A stretch of DNA of 21,805 bases from an uncultured Eubacteriales bacterium (GTDB lineage: Bacteria > Bacillota > Clostridia > Lachnospirales > CAG-274), in the NCBI GenBank assembly GCA_902495025.1, contig CABUWB010000006.1:1-21805 (forward strand), in the 5' to 3' direction. Position 1 is the first letter of the stretch; each line of letters begins with the position of its first letter. Made by a program: the position numbers and the translations under genes. This document shows positions 1 through 5,675 of this stretch, one piece after another. Under the pieces are notes generated by a model. It was not told where the DNA came from. It ran no database searches and saw nothing but the letters and a program-made list of their open reading frames with translations.

Positions 1-99
1 TACCTTTGAGTTAAGCAGCTTTTCCTGTCCCTCTTCGCCTACTCCTTTCAGCGTTATATGTCTTATATATCTTTCTTTTTGTTCCTTTGTCAATGCCAT
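1..99 (-). CDS. ThiF/MoeB/HesA-family adenylyltransferase, N-terminus only
   Basis: Only the first 33 codons are in the window; the gene runs off the left edge. The visible protein reads MALTKEQKERYIRHITLKG and continues with VGEEGQEKLLNSKV. The RYxRH...GxEGQxKL pattern is the usual beginning of E1-like enzymes that adenylate the C-terminus of sulfur-carrier proteins (ThiF, MoeB, HesA); in that family the ATP-binding glycine motif follows directly. The start is supported by an AAAGGTG ribosome binding site just upstream and by the position 11 bp after the stop of the DHHW gene, so it is probably the third gene of the acyltransferase operon. Which family member it is (thiamine, molybdopterin or another carrier) cannot be decided from this fragment. 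Confidence 0.75.
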   Translation of the reverse strand, partial: MALTKEQKERYIRHITLKGVGEEGQEKLLNSKV

Positions 100-110
100 A
101 TTGTCACCTT

Positions 111-1301
111 TCAATTATGTCCGAAGAAATTACCGTTGTTTTCCTTGCTTAAATATATTGTATCATCACGCACATATACCACAAAATCTGGCTTTTTCTC
201 CCTTATATAGTCCGCAATGCTCATTGTGTTGTAATAGCGGCAGTCAACCGAATAGGTTTTGTCAAAGCTGTAGTAAATTATGGTTTCAAGCGCATTTGTA
301 TAGGAGTCGCCAAACACAAGCACGCTTGGCAGCTCGGGGCGGTGCGTGTCAATCAGTGTTTCGGGAAAATCGCCGCCCATAAAGCTCTCATAATCAACAT
401 ACTTGTCGGGTGTTGGCGGCTTAAACAGCTCTGCCGCAACCTTTGTGCCGCTGTCGTAGCGCTCAAAGGGTATTTGCTCCTTTGGATAGCACATTGTAAA
501 CTTATCCTCATTAGGGTAAACGTCATAAATCTTTCTCGACATGGAGCCTAAAAATTTGTTTGGCAGGGTTTTATACTCCATTTCATCTTCCGTCAGTATT
601 TTAAGGTCAAGCCCCGACACCCTGTTTATCTCCTGCATAATGGACTGGTAGGCAACAAACGCACCGTTGCAGTTGTAGTGGTGGTCGGTTTTAAAATACA
701 GCTCGTCCTTATCCGCTCTCTGTGAAAATACCGATTTCATATCGATATAATCAACACCACGCTCACTAAGCGCATTAAAGAAATTTTCCCTCACATAATC
801 GAGCTTTGGTGCATAGGAGCAGACGTAATCGGGATATTTGTCATTATAGAGCGAAAACTGCGCAGGTATTGCCGCAAACACAAACTTGCCGCCGTTATGC
901 TCAATAACCCTGTTAAAGGTTTCCATATATGCCGCCATATCGTAAATATCCAAATCGACAGCCTCTTTATTGAAATAGTTTGTCTTATAATAAGGAAGCA
1001 GTACGCCGTCGCCGAAAACAACATTGCTGACCTCGTTTTTTCGCAGCACGTTGCGGTTAAAGGCGGTGTAGAGCTTTAATATTTCATCACGCTTGTAAAT
1101 GTTGTCGGAAAAAGCCTTTTCCGATTTTTCCGTAAACTCGCCCGAAAGATAGCTCTCCATTGTCAGCGGTACAGCCTTTTCGGGATAGCGGTTTTCATAA
1201 AACAGCTTTTCCTTTGGCTCGGCTGTCAGCGTGCCGATACTAAAGGTTAAAATTATTGCCATAAAGCCTAAGATAGTTAAAAAATTAAACAGTCTTTCCA
1301 T
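111..1301 (-). CDS. DHHW/AlgX-AlgJ-like SGNH-type protein, acyltransferase partner
   Basis: A 396-aa protein with an N-terminal hydrophobic segment (about residues 5-27) that should anchor it in the membrane and place the rest outside. It carries the signature TDHHYNCNGAF at about 205-215 and GDSYTNA at about 331-337. In the DHHW/AlgX/AlgJ group the Asp-His pair and the Ser of GDS form an SGNH-like catalytic set used for O-acetylation of exported polysaccharides. The gene lies 12 bp downstream of an MBOAT acyltransferase, the standard pairing: MBOAT moves the acyl group across the membrane and the DHHW protein is thought to pass it to the polymer. The start has a strong AAGGGGGTG ribosome binding site. 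The polymer modified is unknown; no glycan biosynthesis genes are visible. Confidence 0.85.
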   Translation of the reverse strand: MERLFNFLTILGFMAIILTFSIGTLTAEPKEKLFYENRYPEKAVPLTMESYLSGEFTEKSEKAFSDNIYKRDEILKLYTAFNRNVLRKNEVSNVVFGDGVLLPYYKTNYFNKEAVDLDIYDMAAYMETFNRVIEHNGGKFVFAAIPAQFSLYNDKYPDYVCSYAPKLDYVRENFFNALSERGVDYIDMKSVFSQRADKDELYFKTDHHYNCNGAFVAYQSIMQEINRVSGLDLKILTEDEMEYKTLPNKFLGSMSRKIYDVYPNEDKFTMCYPKEQIPFERYDSGTKVAAELFKPPTPDKYVDYESFMGGDFPETLIDTHRPELPSVLVFGDSYTNALETIIYYSFDKTYSVDCRYYNTMSIADYIREKKPDFVVYVRDDTIYLSKENNGNFFGHN

Positions 1302-1313
1302 ATCGACACCCCC

Positions 1314-2693
1314 TTAAAATCTGAAATAGATAAACGGATTAAACGTCGAGCTTGTAAGGTACATAACCGACATTAAAAACAGTGCCATACAGTATATGAA
1401 TTTAAGCGGTGCTTTGAGCGGCAGCCTCTCCGCAATATTCTTTACGGGAGTACAGCCTATAAGCGCAATTACAAGCACAGCGGCATTGTTTAACAGAAAC
1501 TGCAGCTCGTTTGACGCACCCATGGTTATCGGCTCAAAGGTAAACATTGCACGCAGATATACAAGTGCGTCCGTCAATGTGTCGGCTCTGAAAAATACAA
1601 AGCCAATAAGCACAATCAGCATTGTGTAAATGTGGCACAGCACAGAGGGCAGCTTTTTAATAAGCCCCGACAAAAACTCCTTTTCAATTATAAGTATAAT
1701 GCCGTAGTATAAGCCCCATACAACAAAATTCCAGCTTGCACCATGCCATATACCAGTAGCAAGCCATACTATCATAATATTGCGCAGATGCTTCCACTTT
1801 GCACAGCGGTTGCCGCCAAGCGGAATGTACAAATAATCCCTGAACCATACGCTGAGGGATATATGCCACCTGCGCCAGAACTCGGTTACGCTCTTTGATA
1901 TATAGGGGTAATTAAAGTTTTCGGGAAAGTGAAAGCCGAAAATTCTGCCAAGACCTATTGCCATATCCGAATAAGCCGAAAAGTCAAAGTAAATTTGCAG
2001 CGTGTAGGCGGCAATGCCAAGCCATGCAAAGGCAAAGTTGATGTTGTGCTCGGCAAAGGCGGCGTCGGCAATTATGCCAACCCTGTTTGCAATAAGCAGC
2101 TTTTTTGCAAGACCTATTATAAAGGTCTGCATGCCCTGTGCAATTTCCTCTGTGTTTTCCCACCTGTCGTCAATTTCGTCGGCTACCGTCTGATAACGCA
2201 CTATGGGGCCTGCCACAAGCTGCGGAAAAAGCGAGATGTACAGCATTACATCAAGCGGATTTTTCTGCGCTTTGGTTGAACCGTAGTAAATGTCAAATAC
2301 ATAGCTCATAGCCTGAAAGGTGAAAAACGATATACCCACAGGCATTATAATCTCTTCAATATTAAGGTTTAAATTAAAAAAATGGGATAAATTGTCGCAT
2401 ATAAAGACGGTGTATTTAAAGTAAATAAGCACCGATAAATTGGCAATTACCGCCAAAGCAACAAACGGCTTTTTGTGCCTTGCATACTCCACGCACAGCC
2501 CCAGCACGTAGTTTGCCATAATTGACGCAAGCATTACCAGTATGTTTACAGGCTCGTTTGAGGCATAAAAAATAAGGCTGAATATTAACAGCACTAAATT
2601 TCTGAGCCACCGCCAGTCCTGCGGTACAATAAAATAAATGATGAGCAGGGCAGGGAGAAATATAAATAAAAATAACATACTGCTGAAAACCAT
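1314..2693 (-). CDS. MBOAT-family membrane O-acyltransferase (AlgI/DltB-like)
   Basis: A polytopic membrane protein of 459 aa, typical of AlgI-type MBOAT enzymes. Visible family marks are MVFSSMLFLFIFLP at the N-terminus, MPVGISFFTFQAMSYV (about 117-132), FDFSAYSDMAIGLG (about 236-249), VTEFWRRWHISLSVWFRDY (about 269-287), IPLGGNR, and IWHGASWNF (about 315-323) with the conserved histidine near 317. The frame is open further upstream to an ATG at 2738, but 2693 is preferred: it matches the usual family N-terminus, has a CGAGGTAG ribosome binding site, and 2738 would lie upstream of the transcription start implied by the promoter at 2729-2757. It probably passes an acetyl or other acyl group across the membrane for modification of a cell-surface polymer, together with the DHHW protein downstream. 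Confidence 0.9.
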   Translation of the reverse strand: MVFSSMLFLFIFLPALLIIYFIVPQDWRWLRNLVLLIFSLIFYASNEPVNILVMLASIMANYVLGLCVEYARHKKPFVALAVIANLSVLIYFKYTVFICDNLSHFFNLNLNIEEIIMPVGISFFTFQAMSYVFDIYYGSTKAQKNPLDVMLYISLFPQLVAGPIVRYQTVADEIDDRWENTEEIAQGMQTFIIGLAKKLLIANRVGIIADAAFAEHNINFAFAWLGIAAYTLQIYFDFSAYSDMAIGLGRIFGFHFPENFNYPYISKSVTEFWRRWHISLSVWFRDYLYIPLGGNRCAKWKHLRNIMIVWLATGIWHGASWNFVVWGLYYGIILIIEKEFLSGLIKKLPSVLCHIYTMLIVLIGFVFFRADTLTDALVYLRAMFTFEPITMGASNELQFLLNNAAVLVIALIGCTPVKNIAERLPLKAPLKFIYCMALFLMSVMYLTSSTFNPFIYFRF

Positions 2694-2728
2694 GACACTA
2701 CCTCGAAAATAAAACAATATATACTGAT

Positions 2729-2757
2729 ATTTTATCACTAAATAAGGGGTAATTCAA
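2729..2757 (-). promoter_or_regulatory. sigma-A-type promoter of the MBOAT operon
   Basis: On the minus strand TTGAAT (2757-2752) and TAAAAT (2734-2729) are separated by exactly 17 bp. Transcription would begin near 2722, just upstream of the ribosome binding site of the MBOAT gene. The promoter lies right after the terminator of the preceding minus-strand unit, so the MBOAT operon is independent of the antitoxin gene. Confidence 0.65.
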
Positions 2758-2768
2758 GACAGATGTGT

Positions 2769-2810
2769 AAAAAGACGGCACCGCCTATATTTTGCATATA
2801 AACGGTGCCG
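2769..2810 (-). terminator. Rho-independent terminator after the antitoxin gene
   Basis: Arms CGGCACCG (2776-2783) and CGGTGCCG (2803-2810) are perfectly complementary. On the minus strand the stem is followed by TCTTTTT, ending at 2769. It starts 5 bp past the antitoxin stop codon. Confidence 0.8.
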
Positions 2811-2814
2811 ATAA

Positions 2815-3126
2815 TTATACTTTTTCTTTTTCGTCTTTAGGTACAATGGTAATTGTGTAACCAAGAGGGCTTAATATCTTAAACAGTGTATCTATCTGGG
2901 GTGTTGTTCTCATGCTTTCAAGCCTTGCAATGGCTGGCTGCTTAACTCCGCTTAGCTCTGCAAGCTCCCTTTGTGATAGCCCCTTTGCCTCTCTTGCCTC
3001 GATAAGCTTGCCTATTAAGGCGGTTTCAAACTCAATTTGTGCCTTTTCTGCGTCACTGACCTTTGTTTCATCATTAATATAGTCCGAAAAGGTTGTAAAC
3101 TTTTCTCCGTTAATATCAATACTCAT
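2815..3126 (-). CDS. XRE-family HTH antitoxin-like regulator (HigA type)
   Basis: A 103-aa protein with a helix-turn-helix of the Cro/C1 type: ARxAKGLSQRELAELSGVKQPAIARLE spans about 44-70, followed by TPQIDTLFKILSPLGYTITIVPK, the usual C-terminal strand of HigA-like antitoxins. The ATG overlaps the TAA stop of the toxin remnant upstream by one base (TAATG), and its AGGAG ribosome binding site lies inside the toxin's last codons, so the two were a translationally coupled toxin-antitoxin pair. In this family the second gene is the antitoxin: it binds the toxin and represses the shared promoter. The gene looks intact although its partner does not, so it may now act only as a repressor. Confidence 0.85.
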   Translation of the reverse strand: MSIDINGEKFTTFSDYINDETKVSDAEKAQIEFETALIGKLIEAREAKGLSQRELAELSGVKQPAIARLESMRTTPQIDTLFKILSPLGYTITIVPKDEKEKV

Positions 3127-3382
3127 TATTCCCCGCTCCTTTCCAAAAAGTCCTTTAATTTTAAGCGTGCCTGCTCCAGTTCTTTTGGAGGTGTTTTCTG
3201 TGTTTTCTTAATAAAATGGTGCAGTAAAACAAACTTATTATCTTTCCAGTAAAAGAAAAATATTCTGTTTTTAATGGTCTTAGCTCCCAGATGCTGCCTT
3301 CTATGTGCTTTACAACAGGCTGTCCTATACGTGTGCCGTATTGAGCAAGAGTATTAAGGTATGATAACATATTTGTTATCAA
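3126..3382 (-). pseudogene. HigB/Gp49-type (RelE superfamily) toxin remnant, truncated and frameshifted
   Basis: The first readable part is LSYLNTLAQYGTRIGQPVVK followed by HIEGSIWELRPLK; the next frame continues NRIFFFYWKDNKFVLLHHF, then IKKTQKTPPKELEQARLKL and KDFLERSGE before TAA. Together these give the central and C-terminal parts of a phage Gp49/HigB-like mRNA interferase. The frames join at a run of five A (in TTAAAAAC); six A would restore one frame, which points to a one-base deletion or a sequencing error. The N-terminal third expected in the family is absent: only a TTG (3382) or ATG (3370) start is available, with an in-frame TGA just upstream. The promoter at 3361-3389 sits where that N-terminus should be. 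Probably non-functional. Confidence 0.75.
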
Positions 3383-3389
3383 TTTTCAA
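3361..3389 (-). promoter_or_regulatory. promoter with overlapping inverted-repeat operator for the toxin-antitoxin remnant
   Basis: Minus strand: TTGAAA (3389-3384), 17 bp, TATCAT (3366-3361). The inverted repeat GATAAC-N6-GTTATC (3363-3380) covers the spacer and part of the -10 box, as expected for autorepression by an XRE antitoxin. This is an inference from position; no second operator copy was seen. Confidence 0.5.
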
Positions 3390-3472
3390 TAGATTTGTAA
3401 ATTAAATTGAATTTATTCAAGGGTAGAAATAATAGAGTGAGAATAATTTAGAAATTGGACAGTTTTTGGCAG

Positions 3473-3497
3473 TTTACACAGTATATAATTGTGTTAC
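3473..3497 (+). repeat. left recombinase-site-like dyad of a candidate invertible segment
   Basis: Arm TTTACACA (3473-3480), a 9-bp centre GTATATAAT (3481-3489) and arm TGTGTTAC (3490-3497, reverse complement GTAACACA). The two arms agree at 6 of 8 positions. Bases 3482-3497 recur as an exact 16-bp inverted copy at 3629-3644. Two inverted arms around a short centre is the layout of tyrosine-recombinase core sites; the assignment is inferred. Confidence 0.6.
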
Positions 3498-3570
3498 ATT
3501 AAGGATTACCAAAAACATAGAATTTAAGCACATTTCAGAAATAAATTAAAAATTACTAATTTATTTTACA

Positions 3571-3593
3571 ACTTGACAAAAAGTTTGTCAAGT
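3571..3593. repeat. 23-bp perfect hairpin palindrome with two outward -35 boxes
   Basis: Arms ACTTGACAAA (3571-3580) and TTTGTCAAGT (3584-3593) are perfectly complementary around AAG. Each arm contains TTGACA reading outward. A TGTAAA hexamer follows on each side: at 3596-3601 on the plus strand (17-bp spacer) and at 3570-3565 on the minus strand (16-bp spacer). It could be a symmetric divergent promoter, a regulator operator, or both. There is no T-tract, so it is not a normal terminator. Confidence 0.55.
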
Positions 3594-3601
3594 GCTGTAA
3601 A
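3573..3601 (+). promoter_or_regulatory. candidate promoter for the recombinase-LRR operon
   Basis: TTGACA (3573-3578), a 17-bp spacer, then TGTAAA (3596-3601, four of six consensus bases). It lies between the two recombinase-site-like dyads and reads toward the recombinase start at 3669. A mirror-image promoter with a 16-bp spacer reads toward the toxin-antitoxin remnant. Confidence 0.45.
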
Positions 3602-3628
3602 CAAGCACATTACACAAAATTACAATAG

Positions 3629-3653
3629 GTAACACAATTATATAATATGTTGC
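3629..3653 (+). repeat. right recombinase-site-like dyad of the candidate invertible segment
   Basis: Arm GTAACACA (3629-3636), a 9-bp centre ATTATATAA (3637-3645) and arm TATGTTGC (3646-3653, reverse complement GCAACATA). The arms match at 6 of 8 positions. Read on the minus strand the centre is TTATATAAT, matching 8 of 9 bases of the left site's centre. The site ends one base before the ATG at 3654 and just upstream of the recombinase ribosome binding site. A third arm-like word, TTACACAA, starts at 3610. Confidence 0.6.
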
Positions 3654-3668
3654 ATGGGAGGTCAAAAA

Positions 3669-4241
3669 ATGAACACAACTAAGCCTATTAAGTCCTACAA
3701 GGACATTCAGAAATTGAAAAACTATTATCTTGAAAGGGGAGAGTACAGAAACTATCTTCTTGTTTCGGTCTGCCTTAACTCCGCTTTGCGAATAAGCGAC
3801 GTACTGACCCTTAAATGGGACAGACTTTACAGCTTTTCATCGCATAGGGTAAAAACACATATATCCATTAAAGAGAAAAAGACAGGCAAGCGTACGGAGA
3901 TATTTATTAATGCGGCATTAAAAAGTGCAGTAAAGCTGTACATCAAAAACAAGGGTCTGCCATCAGATAACGCTTATATTTTTACGGGCGAAAACACGCC
4001 AAATTTGCCTTTAACAAGAACACAGGCTCACCGCATAATAAAAAGTGCGGGCAATGCACTGGGGCTTGATATAAGCTGTCATTCCCTGCGCAAAACCTTT
4101 GGCTATCAGGCGTGGAAACAGGGTGTACCGCCAGTTATGCTTATGAAGGTGTATAACCATTCCGCTTTTAGCATTACTAAACGGTATCTTGGTATCGAAC
4201 AGGAGGATAAGGACAAAATTTTTGAGACTGTCAAGCTGTAA
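3669..4241 (+). CDS. minimal tyrosine recombinase (FimB/FimE-like size, catalytic domain only)
   Basis: A 190-aa protein with the catalytic residues of phage-integrase-type recombinases: R41 in SALRISDVLTLKW, a lysine near 70-74 in IKEKKTGKR, H138 and R141 in CHSLRKTFG, H164 in YNHSAFSIT, and the nucleophile Y173 in KRYLGIE. Only about 20 residues precede the catalytic domain, so the N-terminal core-binding domain of full integrases is missing; the length is close to the FimB/FimE DNA invertases. ATG 3669 is preferred over 3654 because GGGAGG at 3656-3661 is its ribosome binding site. It lies 15 bp after a pair of inverted dyad sites and 19 bp before the LRR gene, which suggests it flips the segment upstream of its own operon. 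A solitary integrase remnant acting elsewhere is possible. Confidence 0.85.
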   Translation: MNTTKPIKSYKDIQKLKNYYLERGEYRNYLLVSVCLNSALRISDVLTLKWDRLYSFSSHRVKTHISIKEKKTGKRTEIFINAALKSAVKLYIKNKGLPSDNAYIFTGENTPNLPLTRTQAHRIIKSAGNALGLDISCHSLRKTFGYQAWKQGVPPVMLMKVYNHSAFSITKRYLGIEQEDKDKIFETVKL

Positions 4242-4260
4242 ATTTTAAGGGAGGATAAAA

Positions 4261-5394
4261 ATGAAAAAAATTATATGCGTTTTACTAAGTACAGTGCTTG
4301 TAACAACAGGCATTAATACGGCTTATGCCGCAACTGAATATGATGCAACAGAAAATAACAAAACCGATTTAATCGCTATGTCAGAGGGGACACCTTATGC
4401 TGTTACAGGCGGCAATATTTATTATGACCCTACTAGCGGAATTGTTACAGATGCAGATGAAACAGTAACAGAGGTTAATATACCAGAAAGCATTGATGGA
4501 GTAAAAATTACGGAGATTGGTGAGCAAGCTCTTCAGTCTTGTGGCAATCTTGTAAAAATAACCCTTTCTGATAATATTGTAAATATTGGTGACTTTGCTT
4601 TTGATAAGTGTTACAATCTTAAAGATATAATTATTCCTAATAGTGTTATAAATATAGGTGCCTATGCTTTTGGGGATTGTACCAGTCTTACAAAAATAAA
4701 TATACCCAAAAGCGTTAAGAGTATTGGACATGATGCCTTTGCAGATTGTAGCAATCTTATAAGTGTAGTAATTCCAGATAGTGTTGAGTATATTGATTAT
4801 GAGGCTTTTACTGGCTGCTGCAGTCTTACAGATATTAATATTCCTAATGGTACTGCTTATATTACTTTTGCACTTTTTGCAGGGTGCAGCAGTCTTAAAA
4901 GTATAACAATTCCTAATAGTGTTAAATTTATTGTTGATCAGGCGTTTGAAAATTGTACCAGCCTTACAAGCATAATAATTCCAGGTGGCGTTACAAATAT
5001 CGGTGATTATGCTTTTGGGGATTGTGATAATCTTACAAGCGTAACTATTCCTGATAGTGTTACAAGTCTTAGCGAGCGTGCTTTTTATAATTGCAACAGT
5101 TTAAAAACAGTGTATTGCTACAGAAACAGCACCGCAGACGACACAAGTCTGTATCCTGACGGTGTTACTATTATCTATTTAGATGACAGCGCTACCGAAA
5201 CAACTACCGAAACCGAGTCTACCACCGAAACCACTACAGAAGCAGTTCCAATAATCGGCGACCCTAACAATGACGGTGTAGTAAGTGCAAGTGATGCCGC
5301 AGATGTATTGCAAAAAGCGTTAAATCCAAATTTTAAAACGGTTTGTGAAAATATTTTTCCGAATACATATTTTATTTTGATTTGCTTGATGTAA
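4261..5394 (+). CDS. secreted BspA-type leucine-rich-repeat protein with a truncated C-terminal dockerin
   Basis: A 377-aa product. A Sec signal peptide (MKKIICVLLSTVLVTTG, cleavage near AYA-A at 23-24) precedes about nine BspA/LRR_5 repeats of about 23 residues (about 70-305; pattern IPxSVxxIGxxAFxxCxxLxx). A Thr/Glu linker (about 309-329) follows, then one calcium-binding dockerin half, DPNNDGVVSASDAADVLQKA (about 334-353). Translation then leaves frame and ends FILICLM; the second dockerin half lies in the -1 frame at 5379-5480. The ribosome binding site is AAGGGAGG at 4249-4256. The gene is only 19 bp after the recombinase and has no promoter of its own that I can see, so it is probably co-transcribed. 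BspA repeats usually bind host or polysaccharide surfaces; the dockerin would dock it to a cohesin. As it stands the dockerin should be defective. Confidence 0.85.
   Translation: MKKIICVLLSTVLVTTGINTAYAATEYDATENNKTDLIAMSEGTPYAVTGGNIYYDPTSGIVTDADETVTEVNIPESIDGVKITEIGEQALQSCGNLVKITLSDNIVNIGDFAFDKCYNLKDIIIPNSVINIGAYAFGDCTSLTKINIPKSVKSIGHDAFADCSNLISVVIPDSVEYIDYEAFTGCCSLTDINIPNGTAYITFALFAGCSSLKSITIPNSVKFIVDQAFENCTSLTSIIIPGGVTNIGDYAFGDCDNLTSVTIPDSVTSLSERAFYNCNSLKTVYCYRNSTADDTSLYPDGVTIIYLDDSATETTTETESTTETTTEAVPIIGDPNNDGVVSASDAADVLQKALNPNFKTVCENIFPNTYFILICLM
5369..5378 (+). repeat. tandem ATTTT duplication that breaks the dockerin frame
   Basis: ATTTT occurs twice in direct succession inside the coding sequence. 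Removing one copy gives NTYFDLLDVNGDG in a single frame, which joins the two dockerin halves. One or four copies would be in frame, two or three would not. It could be a slippage site, a fixed mutation or an assembly error. Confidence 0.8.
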
Positions 5395-5480
5395 ACGGCG
5401 ACGGCACAATCACCGCAACCGATGCCGCATACGTACTGCAAAAGGCTCTTAACAGCAGCTTTAAATTTGCAGGCGAGTAA
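5379..5480 (+). pseudogene. detached second dockerin repeat of the LRR protein (-1 frame)
   Basis: The out-of-frame reading is DLLDVNGDGTITATDAAYVL followed by QKALNSSFKFAGE and TAA. It mirrors the in-frame first half (DPNNDGVVSASDAADVLQKA), with the same calcium-ligand spacing D-x-N-x-D-G and the same helix. No start codon or ribosome binding site serves it separately, so it is the displaced C-terminus of the gene upstream, not its own gene. Confidence 0.8.
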
Positions 5481-5556
5481 CAAACCGTTTATTATATACG
5501 GCTGTACATACCGCTGCAAACATATTACTGCCGTATAAAAATAATACATAAAAACT

Positions 5557-5594
5557 ATACCGCCCTGTGAGTGCATACACAAGGCGGTATTTTT
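5557..5594 (+). terminator. terminator after the recombinase-LRR unit
   Basis: Stem ATACCGCC (5557-5564) with GGCGGTAT (5583-5590), followed by a T-run ending at 5594. On the opposite strand it is also followed by T-rich sequence, so it may work both ways. A weaker hairpin, TATACGGC/GCCGTATA (5495-5537), lies between it and the end of the dockerin remnant. Confidence 0.75.
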
Positions 5595-5606
5595 ATATCT
5601 GCATAA

Positions 5607-5635
5607 TTGACAAACCACCCATAAAGTTATATAAT
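5607..5635 (+). promoter_or_regulatory. consensus sigma-A promoter of proS
   Basis: TTGACA (5607-5612), exactly 17 bp, TATAAT (5630-5635). The leader to the start codon is only about 35 bases, so there is no room for a T-box riboswitch. Confidence 0.9.
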
Positions 5636-5675
5636 CATAATTAATGCAATTAACCGACATAAAGGAGAATTTACA

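Noticed and set aside
2694..2738. Upstream ATG (2738) for the MBOAT gene
   Set aside because: It precedes the transcription start implied by the promoter at 2729-2757 and adds residues atypical of the family.
3261..3275. Programmed -1 frameshift in the toxin remnant
   Set aside because: The A-run is only five bases long with no canonical slippery heptamer, and the gene also lacks its N-terminus, so decay or a sequencing error is simpler.
3482..3644. The 16-bp inverted repeats as terminal repeats of a small non-autonomous transposon
   Set aside because: No target-site duplication is visible at the ends, and each repeat extends into a dyad site with a differing outer arm, which fits recombinase sites better. 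It is not fully excluded.
4381..4731. Open frame on the minus strand inside the LRR gene, 116 codons
   Set aside because: It mirrors the periodic LRR repeats, has no ribosome binding site and no recognisable family.
5590..5675. T-box riboswitch for proS
   Set aside because: The leader is only about 35 bases after a perfect promoter, too short for a T-box.
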